Origin: Pseudolysinimonas kribbensis
GTDB lineage: Bacteria; Actinomycetota; Actinomycetes; Actinomycetales; Microbacteriaceae
Reading direction: 5' to 3'
Assembly: GCF_030161895.1 (NCBI RefSeq)
Contig: NZ_BSVB01000001.1
Location: 1,302,001 to 1,366,000, forward strand
Length of the DNA stretch: 64,000 nucleotides
The notes beneath the pieces are model-generated. The model was not told the origin of the DNA, did not search any database, and saw only the letters and a program-made list of their open reading frames with translations. The number at the start of each line of letters is the position of its first letter. Within the stretch, counting starts at the first letter, position 1. Made by a program: the position numbers and the translations under genes. Positions 38,621 through 47,232 of the stretch are shown one piece after another.

Positions 38621-41158
38621 TCAATCGAGGACGACTTCGGTGACCTCCCGGCCGTCGAGGGAGTGCACGCGCAGCGTCCTCGCCGCCGCCCCGGACGAGT
38701 CGGTCGCCGTGACCCGGACCGTTCTCGGATATCCCGCGACGAGGGGCAGGAAGTTGTCGCTCATGACGAGATCGTCGGCGCCGTCGATCTGCGTGAGCTT
38801 CGACACCCCCGCGACCGACAGCGTCAGATCCCATATCCCCGCACCGGCTCGGGCAACCTCGACGGCGACCTCCGATCGCGGCGTGCGGAGTTCTGCCAGA
38901 GGGCACAGCAGCAGCAGATCCTCCGAGACGGGCTCGCCGTCGATGCTGAGGCGCGCGAGGATCACCTCGGTGCTCCGATCGATCACCTCGCGGTAATAGC
39001 CGTCCAGCGACAGCACCTCGGCGTTCGTGTCCTCGGCGACCTCGACCGACTGGTGCCAGCGCTTGATCACTGTTCCGTCGGTGCGCACGTGCACGATCTC
39101 GAGTTCGCCGGCCACCGCCCGCCGCGATCGGTTGGAGACGATCACGCGCACGGTGTCGTTGTCTCGGTACGCACCGACGACGGTCTGGGCATACAGCCGC
39201 GCGACCACGTAGTGGCTCATGAGCGGGCGCAGCCGGTAGTCGACGGCACCGAACTGGAAGAGGGGGCCGCCCTTGTTGAACGACCAGTAGACGATGCCGC
39301 GGTTCGAGCTGCTCCTCAAACGGAAGTTCGAGAGGGCGAAGTAGTCGGCCATTCCCTGCTCGACCTCGAGGGCGGCGAGGTACTCCCGCAGGCCGCCCTC
39401 GCTGTGGTAGTCGGTGAACGGCATCCTGATGAAGAGACCGAGATGGGTGCGGGCCTGCCACCGCTCGGCCCAGCCGAGCCCCGCGAACTCGTCGACGTCG
39501 AGACCCATGACCTCGGCGAGCGTCTCCGGCCGCGAATAGCTCTCCTGGCCCCAGCACGTCTCGGTCACGAACAGCGGGTCCTTGGTGGAGTTGAAGAAGC
39601 TGCCCCAGATGTGACCCTCGCCCGCCAGAGGCGACTGCGACGTCGATCCACCGTGCGGCGAGTTGTCGATATAGGGGATGCCGGAGTCGAGCTCGGCGAC
39701 GATGGCCGGGATCGTCTCGGTGATCAGCTTCTCGCCGTAGAAGCGGTCCATCGTGTCGCGCCAGCCCCACTCGTCCCAGCCCTCGCGCTGCTCGTTGCCG
39801 CCGCACAACAGCACGAGGCCGGCGTGACGGCGGAGCTGGTGGACCATCTCCCGGCTCTCCGCCGCGAACTCCGCGACGAACTCGGGGTCGTAGTCGGGGT
39901 ACACATTGCTGTGCAGGTAGAAGTCCTGCCAGATCATGATCCCGAGCCGGTCGCACTCGTCGTAGAAGCTGTCGGACTCGACGGCTCCGCCGCCCCACAT
40001 CCGCAGCAGGTTGTTGTTGCCGTTCACGAGCAGCTCGAACACCCGGCGATAGGCCCCCTCGTCGCCGTGCACCTTCAGGTAGTCGACCGGGATGTAGTTG
40101 GTACCGCGCACGTGCACCGGCACCCCGTTGACGACGAACTCGAAGGTGGCCCGACCGGAGGGCAGCTCCTCACGCAGCTCGACGGTCTTGATGCCGACCG
40201 GCTGGCGGACGGCGTCGACGACGACGTCACCCGATTCGATGGTCGCACGAGCCTCGTGCAGCACGGCCTCGCCGTACCCGCGCGGCCACCACAGCTTCGC
40301 ATCCGGTACCTCGAGGCGCAGATGCACGTCCGTCGGTCCGTCGCCTGCGGGCACCTCGGCGACGGCATCGGCCACGACGGTGTCGGGATCATCGGGCGAC
40401 ATCAACCTCACCCGGGCGCGAACCGCCGTGCCCGGGGCCGTGCGCGTGATCGCCACGCGCGCGTCGAGCGTCGCGGTGCCGTCGGCGACATCGACGGTCT
40501 TGACGAAGAGATCGGTGATCGTCGCGGCGGGCAGCGGCACGAGACTGACCGGGCGATGGATGCCGATTCCCAGCACGCTGGTGCCCACGTTCAGCAGGCT
40601 GCTGCCCGTGAAGAAGCTCCGCTGATAGCGGCGGATCAGCGCTTTGCCCGTCCGGCCCTCGATGCCGTCGGTGACGCGCAGCCGCTCGCGCGCCTCGGGG
40701 ATCTTGTCGGCGACGCCGGACGCGTGGTTCCGCAGGCGCACGACGAGCCGGTTGCCGGTCGGCGTCAGTCGACTCGATTCGAGCTCGAAGTCGTAGTTGC
40801 GGTACGCGTTGCCGGTCCGGCCGAGGAGCTGCCCGTTGAGCCACACCTCGGCGAAGGTGTCGATGCCGTCGAAGTGCAGGCCCCAGCGGGGCGCCGACTC
40901 GAGGTCGGGAGCATCGAAGTCGGTCGCGTAGACCCAGTCCGACTCCGCGACCCACGCCGCCTCGCGTGCCGCCTCGGTGCCGCCGAAGGGGTTCTCGAGT
41001 CGACCCGCGCGCACCAGGTCGTACTGGATGACGCCCGGCACCACGGCCGGCAGCCAGTCGGCGTTCGCGGGCTCGGGGCCGTCGTCGGCCGGAGCCTGAT
41101 CCCATCGGGTCACTCGCCACTCGCCATCGAGAGACAGGGCGGGGGTGTCGTGTTTCAC
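38621..41158 (-). CDS. GH2 beta-mannosidase-like enzyme (copy 1)
   Basis: This is an intact 845-residue cytoplasmic glycosidase. The jelly-roll N-terminus begins ALSLDGEWRVTRWDQAP, with WVYATDFDAP and LHFDGIDTFAEVWLNG. The catalytic barrel has FLRMW-like NNLLRMWGGGAVESD, the acid/base Glu in LLCGGNEQREGW and a nucleophile Glu in FVTETCWGQES. The GTG start at 41158 follows GGAG by five bases. It releases mannose (or a related sugar) from beta-linked oligosaccharides. An operator-like site lies at 41213-41223 in the divergent promoter. Confidence 0.88.
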   Translation of the reverse strand: MKHDTPALSLDGEWRVTRWDQAPADDGPEPANADWLPAVVPGVIQYDLVRAGRLENPFGGTEAAREAAWVAESDWVYATDFDAPDLESAPRWGLHFDGIDTFAEVWLNGQLLGRTGNAYRNYDFELESSRLTPTGNRLVVRLRNHASGVADKIPEARERLRVTDGIEGRTGKALIRRYQRSFFTGSSLLNVGTSVLGIGIHRPVSLVPLPAATITDLFVKTVDVADGTATLDARVAITRTAPGTAVRARVRLMSPDDPDTVVADAVAEVPAGDGPTDVHLRLEVPDAKLWWPRGYGEAVLHEARATIESGDVVVDAVRQPVGIKTVELREELPSGRATFEFVVNGVPVHVRGTNYIPVDYLKVHGDEGAYRRVFELLVNGNNNLLRMWGGGAVESDSFYDECDRLGIMIWQDFYLHSNVYPDYDPEFVAEFAAESREMVHQLRRHAGLVLLCGGNEQREGWDEWGWRDTMDRFYGEKLITETIPAIVAELDSGIPYIDNSPHGGSTSQSPLAGEGHIWGSFFNSTKDPLFVTETCWGQESYSRPETLAEVMGLDVDEFAGLGWAERWQARTHLGLFIRMPFTDYHSEGGLREYLAALEVEQGMADYFALSNFRLRSSSNRGIVYWSFNKGGPLFQFGAVDYRLRPLMSHYVVARLYAQTVVGAYRDNDTVRVIVSNRSRRAVAGELEIVHVRTDGTVIKRWHQSVEVAEDTNAEVLSLDGYYREVIDRSTEVILARLSIDGEPVSEDLLLLCPLAELRTPRSEVAVEVARAGAGIWDLTLSVAGVSKLTQIDGADDLVMSDNFLPLVAGYPRTVRVTATDSSGAAARTLRVHSLDGREVTEVVLD

Positions 41159-41212
41159 TGGTTCTCCGCATCGTCGCGCGCCGGTGGCCCTGCTGGGCCG
41201 TCGAATCGACAA

Positions 41213-41223
41213 TAGTCTGACAA
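41213..41223. promoter_or_regulatory. TAGTCTGACAA operator, divergent promoter
   Basis: The site differs from the perfect palindromic copy at 44742 by one base and fits the FadR-family pattern TnGTnnnACnA. It lies between the mannosidase (41158) and FAH-family (41272) starts, so it could control both. A second weaker copy (AATCTGATAAGAC) follows at 41226-41238. Confidence 0.5.
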
Positions 41224-41271
41224 GTAATCTGATAAGACAGAAATTTGTCGAGAGTCGCCAGGAGGCAGACC

Positions 41272-42006
41272 ATGCGCATCGCCCGGGTTCAGACAGGCGA
41301 GGGCGCCGTGCCCGTCATGTGGCAGGACGGCCTGTGGGCGGTGATCGACGACCCGTTCGCCGTCGAACCGACCCCGACCGGTCAGACTATCGACGCCGAC
41401 ACCGCCCGGCTCCTCGCTCCGAGCGTGCCCACCGTCATCCTCGGCATGGCGCACAACGGCTCGCGCGCCGATCGAGCGCTCCCGCCGCAGGCTTTCCACA
41501 AGTCGGCGCGCACCCTCGCCGGCCCTGGCGACGTGGTGCCCATCGACGAGTCGCTGGGCCGGGTCGTCGTCGAGGGCGAGCTGGGCGTCGTCATCCGGCG
41601 CCGCGCCCGTCGACTCCAGGAGCGCGACGCCCTCGACGCCGTCCTGGGATACACGGTCGTGAACGACGTGAGCGCCGCAGACCAGAGCCCCCTCGACAGC
41701 TTCTGGACCCAGACGAAGAACGGCGAGAACTACAGCCCGGTCGGGCCGTGGATCGAGACCGACCTCGATCCGAGCGCCCTGTCCATCCGTCTGCGGGTGG
41801 CAGGAGCGGAGGTCGCGACGGGGTCGACGGCCGACCTCGCCCGCAGTGTGCCCGAGCTGCTGACCTACGTCACCCGGTACATGGAACTCGGGCCCGGAGA
41901 CGTCATCATGACGGGGTGCCCCGGCACGATGCACGCCGTCCACGCCGGCGAAGAGGTCGCCATCGAGATCGAGGGAATCGGAACGCTCGCCAACCTCGCC
42001 GGCTGA
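41272..42006 (+). CDS. Fumarylacetoacetate-hydrolase-family protein
   Basis: This 244-residue FAH-fold enzyme has the metal-site Glu in VVVEGELGVVI, VLGYTVVNDVSAAD, WTQTKNGENYSPVGPWI and the C-terminal GDVIMTGCPGT. Members hydrolyse or decarboxylate acyl-pyruvate-type or beta-keto acids, or dehydrate sugar acids. The position next to hydroxyacid dehydrogenases and a FadR-type regulator suggests a sugar-acid step. The exact reaction is not assignable. Confidence 0.85.
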   Translation: MRIARVQTGEGAVPVMWQDGLWAVIDDPFAVEPTPTGQTIDADTARLLAPSVPTVILGMAHNGSRADRALPPQAFHKSARTLAGPGDVVPIDESLGRVVVEGELGVVIRRRARRLQERDALDAVLGYTVVNDVSAADQSPLDSFWTQTKNGENYSPVGPWIETDLDPSALSIRLRVAGAEVATGSTADLARSVPELLTYVTRYMELGPGDVIMTGCPGTMHAVHAGEEVAIEIEGIGTLANLAG

Positions 42007-42059
42007 GATCGCATCCCACCGCTCCCCCATCGCGCGCACGCCACATTACGTGTGTATAT

Positions 42060-42071
42060 CTAGTGTGCTAG
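42060..42071. promoter_or_regulatory. CTAG-TGTG-CTAG inverted repeat before the GntR gene
   Basis: The site lies 44 bp upstream of the GTG start, in the only A/T-rich stretch of the gap (TGTGTATATCTAG). It may be a promoter element or an autoregulatory site. Confidence 0.3.
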
Positions 42072-42115
42072 CAATACGGGGCGGCAAGCTTCTCCGACGA
42101 AGCTGAGGGAGTGAC

Positions 42116-42775
42116 GTGACCATTGAGCTGAAGACGCCGAGCATCGTGGATGCCCTGGCCGACGCCGTGCGCACACGAGTGCTGACCGGTGAGTTCCCTG
42201 CCGGCTCCCGGCTCACCGAACAGGAGGTCGCGAGCCTCTACGGGGTCGCGCGTCCGACGGCCAAGGCCGCCATCGAGCGCGTGGTGCAGACCGGCATCCT
42301 CCGACGCACCGCGAACAAGTCCGCCCTGGTGCCGATCCTGTCGGTGGCCGACATCGAGGATCTCTACCGCAGCCGCATCTTCTTCGAGCGGGAGGTCGTC
42401 GCGAACCTGGCGGGCCGCCGCCTGGTGACCCCGGAGGCGAGCGCCGCGCTCGACTCGCTTCGGATGGCGGAGGGACCGGACGCGACGGCGCAGGCGGTCG
42501 GGTTCGATATCGGCTTCCACGAGGCGCTGGTGCACGCCGTCGGCAGCGAACGGCTGAACCGGATGTACGAGACCATCGTCGGCGAGGCCCACCTGTGCGT
42601 CGCGCACGAGCAGTCGATCTTCGACCCGACCCTCAACTGGCAGGAGCACAGCAACCTGCTCGAGGCGATCCGGACGGGCGACGTGGAGCTCGCCGTCCAC
42701 CGCATCACCGACCATCTTCAGACGGCGGCCGATCGCCTGGTCGCCGCGCGGGCGGACGGCGCGGGGCTGCGCTGA
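42116..42775 (+). CDS. GntR-family regulator, FadR/FCD type
   Basis: This 219-residue repressor has the winged helix with VRTRVLTGEFPAGSRLTEQE and VASLYGVARPTAKAAIERVV, followed by an all-helical FCD ligand domain (residues about 75-210). The FCD metal ligands are suggested by the Asp/His residues in FDIGFHEALVHAV and the later LNWQEHSNLLEAI and AVHRITDHL. FCD regulators respond to sugar acids and organic acids. It is the natural candidate for the TTGTC(T/A)GACAA sites nearby. Confidence 0.9.
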   Translation: MTIELKTPSIVDALADAVRTRVLTGEFPAGSRLTEQEVASLYGVARPTAKAAIERVVQTGILRRTANKSALVPILSVADIEDLYRSRIFFEREVVANLAGRRLVTPEASAALDSLRMAEGPDATAQAVGFDIGFHEALVHAVGSERLNRMYETIVGEAHLCVAHEQSIFDPTLNWQEHSNLLEAIRTGDVELAVHRITDHLQTAADRLVAARADGAGLR

Positions 42776-42791
42776 TCCTCGCGCTGCCCGT

Positions 42792-43784
42792 TCAGTGCGT
42801 GTAGAGGTCGCCCGCCGCCATCGCGTTCTCCAGTGGCTCGCCGGCGCGGTACCGGTCGACGTTCCGCTCGATGATCGCCAGCGAGCGCGCCACCAGATCC
42901 GGCATCTCGGCGGTGACGTGCGGTGTGATGATCGTGTTCGGCGCGTCCCAGATCTCCGCATCCGCGGGCAACGGCTCGCGCTCGAAGACATCGAGGCCGG
43001 CTCCGGCGATCGTGCCTGCGCGGAGGGCGGCGACCAGCGCGTGCTCGTCGACGACCGACCCCCGCGCCAGGTTGATGAGATAGGAGGTCGACCTCATCGC
43101 CTCGAGCTGCTGCTCGCCGATCAGGTGATAGGTCTCGTCGGTCAACCGCACGCAGAGCACCACGACATCGCTGCGGCCGAGCACCTCGTCGAGGCGGCCG
43201 CCGGCCGCGGCATCCACGTACTCGTCGAGTCCGGCGACCTGGCCCTGTGCCGCACCGCGGCCGTAGCCGATCACCCGCATGCCCAGAGCGCCCGCGAGTC
43301 GCACGACCTCTCGTCCGGTGTGCCCGAGGCCGACGACCGTCATGGTCTTGCCCATGAGGCCCCGGCGATCCTCATAGCCCGGCAGTCCGCGCCACAGTCG
43401 ACGGCTCTTCATCTCCACCAGACCGGGCGCGTCATAGGTGAGAGCGAGGGCGAAGAAGATGGCGTGCTGCGCCAAGGCCGGCGCGGCTCGTCCCGCCGAG
43501 GCGGTGACCACGAGGTCGCGCCGCCCGATGATCTCCGGCCGAGCGCTGGCGTTCAGACCGGCATGGTCGCAGTGGATCCACCGCAGCCCCGGCGCCCGGG
43601 CGATCTGATCGCTCACGTCGCCGGCGAGCACGGCGACATCGGACCTCTCCAGCGCCCGATCGATGGCGGCGACATCCGACGCCGAGACGAACTCGACGTC
43701 GGCAGGCGCGAACAGTCGCCGCAGGTGCTCGCGATGGGCCGGTGAGTAGTCGACCGTCGCGAGCACGTGATGGATGGCCGGCAC
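42792..43784 (-). CDS. D-2-hydroxyacid dehydrogenase (NAD)
   Basis: This 330-residue dehydrogenase has the cofactor motif VVGLGHTGREV and the catalytic triad Arg (INLARGSVVDE), Glu (GLDVFEREPLP) and His (TIITPHVTAEM). It interconverts a 2-keto acid and a D-2-hydroxy acid such as glyoxylate/glycolate or hydroxypyruvate/glycerate. The three-base gap to the GlxR-like gene shows they form one operon. Confidence 0.9.
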   Translation of the reverse strand: MPAIHHVLATVDYSPAHREHLRRLFAPADVEFVSASDVAAIDRALERSDVAVLAGDVSDQIARAPGLRWIHCDHAGLNASARPEIIGRRDLVVTASAGRAAPALAQHAIFFALALTYDAPGLVEMKSRRLWRGLPGYEDRRGLMGKTMTVVGLGHTGREVVRLAGALGMRVIGYGRGAAQGQVAGLDEYVDAAAGGRLDEVLGRSDVVVLCVRLTDETYHLIGEQQLEAMRSTSYLINLARGSVVDEHALVAALRAGTIAGAGLDVFEREPLPADAEIWDAPNTIITPHVTAEMPDLVARSLAIIERNVDRYRAGEPLENAMAAGDLYTH

Positions 43785-43787
43785 GGG

Positions 43788-44681
43788 TCAGACCATCGCC
43801 TCGGCGCGGCGGGTGTTCAGCTCGTCCGCCAGCAGATACAGAGCCGAGTGGTCGAGTGCGCCGTAACCCTGGGCGACGAGCGCCTGCATGAACTGCGACA
43901 CCAACGCCGTCGCCGGCAGGGCCACCCCTTTGCGCCTCGCGGCGTTCTGCACGATGGCGAGATCCTTGTTGTGCAGCTCCACCCGGAAGCCGGGCCGATA
44001 GTCCTGCTCGAGGATCGCGTTCTGCTTGCGCGCGAGAACGGTGCTCCCGGCGAGGCCTGCACCCAGCACCGCGAGCGCGCCCCGCTCATCCACGTCGTGC
44101 GCTTTGAGCAACACGATCGCCTCGGCCAGCATCTGCAGATGGCCGGCCACCATGAGTTGATTCGCGGCCTTCACGACCTGCCCGGAACCCGCACCTCCGA
44201 CGAGGATCGCGCTGGCCCCGATCGCGTAGAACAGCTCGCGTGCGGCATCGAAGTCCTCACGAGTGCCGCCCGCCATGATCGACAGGGTGCCCTCGATCGA
44301 GGCGACCTCTCCGCCGCTCACCGGAGCGTCCAGGCATCCGATGCCGGCCCTCGCCGCGGCATCGTGGACGCGCAGCGCACCTTCGGGATCGATCGTGCTC
44401 ATGTCGATGTAGAGCGCGCCCCGCCGCATGCCGGCCAGGGCTCCGCCGTCACCGAGGGCGACCGCCTCGACATCGGGAGTGTCGGGCAGCATGGTGATGA
44501 CGACGTCGGCGTCCGCCACGGCCGCATCCAGCGAGCCGACGATCGGCACGCCCTGCGCGGCGGCCGCATCACGGCTTCGGCCGGTGCGGCTGAATCCGCG
44601 CACGTCGAATCCCGCCTTCACGAGATTGACGGCCATCGGGCGTCCCATGATCCCCAGCCCGATAAATGCGACCGTCGCCAT
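43788..44681 (-). CDS. 3-hydroxyisobutyrate / tartronate-semialdehyde reductase family
   Basis: This 297-residue beta-hydroxyacid dehydrogenase has FIGLGIMGRPMAVNL (cofactor), DAPVSGGEVASIEGTL (substrate site) and the catalytic Lys in GSGQVVKAANQLMV. The ATG at 44681 is preferred over the GTG at 44690 because GAGG precedes it at a usable distance. With the D-hydroxyacid dehydrogenase it could reduce tartronate semialdehyde made from a sugar acid. A perfect operator palindrome lies upstream. Confidence 0.88.
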   Translation of the reverse strand: MATVAFIGLGIMGRPMAVNLVKAGFDVRGFSRTGRSRDAAAAQGVPIVGSLDAAVADADVVITMLPDTPDVEAVALGDGGALAGMRRGALYIDMSTIDPEGALRVHDAAARAGIGCLDAPVSGGEVASIEGTLSIMAGGTREDFDAARELFYAIGASAILVGGAGSGQVVKAANQLMVAGHLQMLAEAIVLLKAHDVDERGALAVLGAGLAGSTVLARKQNAILEQDYRPGFRVELHNKDLAIVQNAARRKGVALPATALVSQFMQALVAQGYGALDHSALYLLADELNTRRAEAMV

Positions 44682-44741
44682 CCTCGCCACCCTCAGTCGA
44701 ACCGAAAACGCCTCCCGGGAGGCTCGGCACTCAACGAATAC

Positions 44742-44752
44742 TTGTCAGACAA
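44742..44752. promoter_or_regulatory. Palindromic operator TTGTCAGACAA
   Basis: The copy is symmetric (TTGTC-A-GACAA) and fits the FadR-family pattern TnGTnnnACnA. It lies 61 bp before the start of the GlxR-like gene. It is the best of the four similar sites in the window. Confidence 0.55.
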
Positions 44753-44815
44753 AGTGACGTTAGCGGAGGTGTTGGGCAAAGGAAGCCACGGGCGGCCGCG
44801 AGCACGGCGGCACGT

Positions 44816-45664
44816 CTACTCGACGGTGAAGGCCAGCCAGGCCGAGAGCGGCCGAGGCGCACGGCCCACGATCTCGGAGAACGTCGGTGAGACCTCGGCC
44901 ATGATGTCGTCGCGGGTCATCTTGTCGATGCCCAGCAGGATGCCGATGAACGCCTCGGGCACTCCGGCGCCGGCGAGCAACTGGGTCTGCTCGGCCTCGG
45001 TGCGCTGGGTGAAGGTGATCTGGGTTCCGCGCTGGGCGCTGAGCGCGGCCGCGACCTGCTCGAGCGAGAGCGACTGGGGGCCGGTGATCGTGTAGATCTT
45101 GCCGGCGTGCGAGGTCGGTCCGTCGATCAGCAGACGTGCGGAGAACGCAGCGACGTCGTCGGTGTCGATGAACGCGGCCGTGCCCGGGTCGGTCACGCCG
45201 CCCCACGCGCCGGCCTCGATGAACCCGGCCGGCAGGTCGATGATGGAGCCGAAGTAGGTGGCGGGGCGCACGATCGTCCACGCCACGTCGCTCTCCTGCA
45301 GGTGCGCCTCGATGGCGGTGTTCAGCTGCTGCACCACGACCGGGTAGTCGCCGCCCGCGCCGATCACCGACAGCTTCACGATGTAGCCGACGCCCGCCTT
45401 GGTGGCGGCGTCGATCAGGGCGATCTCGTCCTGCGCCTGCGTCTCAGAGACGCCCGCGGCGATGTAGGCGCGGTCGGCGCCCGCGAAGGCCGCCTCGAGG
45501 GTGGCCGGGTCGGCGAAGTCGACGACGGCGACCTCGGCGCGCCCGGCGAACGCGGCGGCGTTGTCGGCGTCGCGGGTGGTGACGCGCACCTGCTCGCCGG
45601 CATCCAGCAGCTGCAGGGTGAGCGGCGTGCCGACGTGGCCGGTCGCTCCAGTGATGACGATCAT
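44816..45664 (-). CDS. NmrA-like NAD(P)-binding protein
   Basis: This 282-residue atypical short-chain dehydrogenase has VITGATGHVGTPLTLQLLD as its cofactor loop and VAWTIVRPATYFGSI in the middle. There is no clear Tyr-x-x-x-Lys catalytic pair, as in NmrA/QOR2-like proteins. The ATG at 45664 starts the fold. It is divergent from the CGNR regulator across a short region with an ACGGT-CAAA-ACCGT repeat, a common arrangement for a redox-sensing regulator and its target. Confidence 0.85.
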   Translation of the reverse strand: MIVITGATGHVGTPLTLQLLDAGEQVRVTTRDADNAAAFAGRAEVAVVDFADPATLEAAFAGADRAYIAAGVSETQAQDEIALIDAATKAGVGYIVKLSVIGAGGDYPVVVQQLNTAIEAHLQESDVAWTIVRPATYFGSIIDLPAGFIEAGAWGGVTDPGTAAFIDTDDVAAFSARLLIDGPTSHAGKIYTITGPQSLSLEQVAAALSAQRGTQITFTQRTEAEQTQLLAGAGVPEAFIGILLGIDKMTRDDIMAEVSPTFSEIVGRAPRPLSAWLAFTVE

Positions 45665-45695
45665 CGGGACGCCTCGAAGTGTTGGTGGGGTGGAA

Positions 45696-45709
45696 ACGGT
45701 CAAAACCGT
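45696..45709. promoter_or_regulatory. ACGGT-CAAA-ACCGT inverted repeat
   Basis: The repeat lies 32 bp before the NmrA-like start and 67 bp before the CGNR start. Flanking GTGTT and AACAC extend the symmetry loosely. It may be an operator for either gene. Confidence 0.4.
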
Positions 45710-45775
45710 AACACCAATTTCACGCGGAGACACACCCATCCGGCTTTTGCCTCTTTCGCGCGCTACCATCGCAGC

Positions 45776-46375
45776 ATGACGTGGAGCGCGACCGCCCGCT
45801 ATGGCACCGACGCGGCGCCCGGACAGCTCGCGTTCGTGCACGACTTCCTGAGCACCGCCCCGGTGGGTCACCCCGCGCTGACCGACCTCCTGGACGACCT
45901 CGGGCCTGCGCAGTCGTGGTTGGACGAGGCCGTGCGCGCGCGCGGAGCCGATCCCGCCGAGGTGAAGCTGGGCTCCGACGACCTGGCACCGTTGAAGCGC
46001 CTGCGCAGCGCCCTCCTGACCTCACTCGACGGCGAGGCCGACGTCACGACGTCCGCTCCGAGCGCGAAGCTCTCCATCTCCCTCGACGCGAACGGCAGCG
46101 TGCAGCTGGACGGCGAAGGAGGGGCGGCGGCCCGTCTCACGGCAACCCTGCTCCGCGACGTCTACGACGCACAGCAGCAGGGAACCTGGCGCCGGCTCAA
46201 GGCATGCCGCAACCCGAGCTGCCGCATCGTCTTCTTCGACCGGTCCAAGAACAACAGCCGCGTGTGGGACGACCTCGCCACCTGCGGCAACCGCGAGCAC
46301 CTCCGCACCTTCCGCGCGCGCCAGCGCGCCATGGAGAGCGAAGGCGACGCCGGTTCCCTCACGCCAGATCGGTGA
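45776..46375 (+). CDS. CGNR zinc-finger transcription factor
   Basis: This 199-residue protein has an N-terminal ABATE-like stress-sensing domain and a C-terminal CGNR zinc finger. The finger reads CRNPSCRIVFFDRSKNNSR then CGNREHLRTFRARQ, with its four cysteines intact. CGNR proteins are putative regulators common in actinobacteria. The stop overlaps the end of the convergent GNAT toxin gene by 17 bases. Confidence 0.88.
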   Translation: MTWSATARYGTDAAPGQLAFVHDFLSTAPVGHPALTDLLDDLGPAQSWLDEAVRARGADPAEVKLGSDDLAPLKRLRSALLTSLDGEADVTTSAPSAKLSISLDANGSVQLDGEGGAAARLTATLLRDVYDAQQQGTWRRLKACRNPSCRIVFFDRSKNNSRVWDDLATCGNREHLRTFRARQRAMESEGDAGSLTPDR

Positions 46376-46874
46376 TGGTCTTCTCGGCATCCTTCGTCAG
46401 CAGGTACATGACCCGAGGCGAGTCCGGGACTTCGGCGAATCCGAACTTGCGGTAGAAGGCGACGGCGCCGTCGTTGAGGGCGTGGACGAGGAAGGCGCGG
46501 GAGCCCACGGTGCGCGATGCCTCGATCCCCTTGATGACGGCGTCCTGCAGGAGAGACGCGCCGAGGCCTTGTCCCGTGAATCGCTCGTCCACCGCGAGCC
46601 GGCCGATCAGGATGACCGGGATCGGGTTCGGGGTGCCATGACCGCCCAGAAGTCGGCCCGAGTGTTCGCGAGCGATCGACGATGAGCTCAGGCAGTAGTA
46701 CCCGGCGACGACGTCGGTCTCACGCTCGATCGAGACGAACGTGCGGGATGCGTTCGCGACTTCGTTCCTGATGGCGCGCATACTGAGCCAGCTGTCCAGG
46801 GACTGCTCGCCGCAGCGGAACCCCGTGACGTCATCCCGCGGCGTGATCGCCCGAGGCCGGCTGAACGAGGTCAA
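46359..46874 (-). CDS. GNAT toxin of a TacAT-like toxin-antitoxin pair
   Basis: This 171-residue GNAT protein has GRLAVDERFTGQGLGASLLQ as the acetyl-CoA site and FYRKFGF with the catalytic-type Tyr. It also has the early FRCGEQSLDSWL motif found in TacT/AtaT relatives, which acetylate the amino group of charged tRNAs and stop translation. A TTG start at 46874 overlaps the antitoxin TGA (TTGA), explaining coupled translation. The activity is inferred from the family and the partner. Confidence 0.85.
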   Translation of the reverse strand: MTSFSRPRAITPRDDVTGFRCGEQSLDSWLSMRAIRNEVANASRTFVSIERETDVVAGYYCLSSSSIAREHSGRLLGGHGTPNPIPVILIGRLAVDERFTGQGLGASLLQDAVIKGIEASRTVGSRAFLVHALNDGAVAFYRKFGFAEVPDSPRVMYLLTKDAEKTITDLA

Positions 46875-47146
46875 TCGTTGAAAACAGAGGGGCGGCGGAG
46901 CAGATCGGCGAGACCCGCAAGGGAGGCGGCCGGTCGGTCGAGGATCTCGTTGAAGGCGTCCCATGCATCGGCGGACATGTGGAGTTCGCGGTCCTGACGG
47001 ATCACCTCGGCGGCCTCGTCCACCAGAAGCGGAACCGAGAAGTCCGTCACCGACCGACCCGAGATCGTTGCCGCCTGCTCGATGGTGCGCTTCTGCTCCC
47101 CCGTGAGACGGAGCTCGATGCGTTCGTTCTTCAGCGCCGCAGGCAT
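46871..47146 (-). CDS. DUF1778 (ribbon-helix-helix) antitoxin
   Basis: This 91-residue protein has the DUF1778 signature ERIELRLTGEQKRTIEQAA followed by SGRSVTDFSVPLLVDEA. The C-terminal part (RPAASLAGLADLLRRPSVF) is the toxin-neutralising tail in TacA-like proteins. The N-terminal ribbon binds DNA, so it should repress its own promoter. A perfect palindrome sits ten bases before the ATG. Confidence 0.88.
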   Translation of the reverse strand: MPAALKNERIELRLTGEQKRTIEQAATISGRSVTDFSVPLLVDEAAEVIRQDRELHMSADAWDAFNEILDRPAASLAGLADLLRRPSVFND

Positions 47147-47155
47147 GGAAGCCAG

Positions 47156-47176
47156 TGTACGGCAATCTTCCGTACA
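47156..47176. promoter_or_regulatory. Toxin-antitoxin operator TGTACGG-N7-CCGTACA
   Basis: Perfect seven-base arms around CAATCTT lie ten bases upstream of the antitoxin start. The position suits binding by the DUF1778 antitoxin or its complex with the toxin. Confidence 0.65.
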
Positions 47177-47232
47177 ACGGCCTGCGGCCGCCCCTCTCGC
47201 AGCAGGGGATCTTGGCGGACCCAGGCGCAGAT

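Noticed and set aside
41272..42006. Reading the FAH-family gene as an aromatic-ring degradation enzyme
   Set aside because: No ring-cleavage or homogentisate genes are nearby; the neighbours are sugar and hydroxyacid enzymes, so no specific reaction is claimed.
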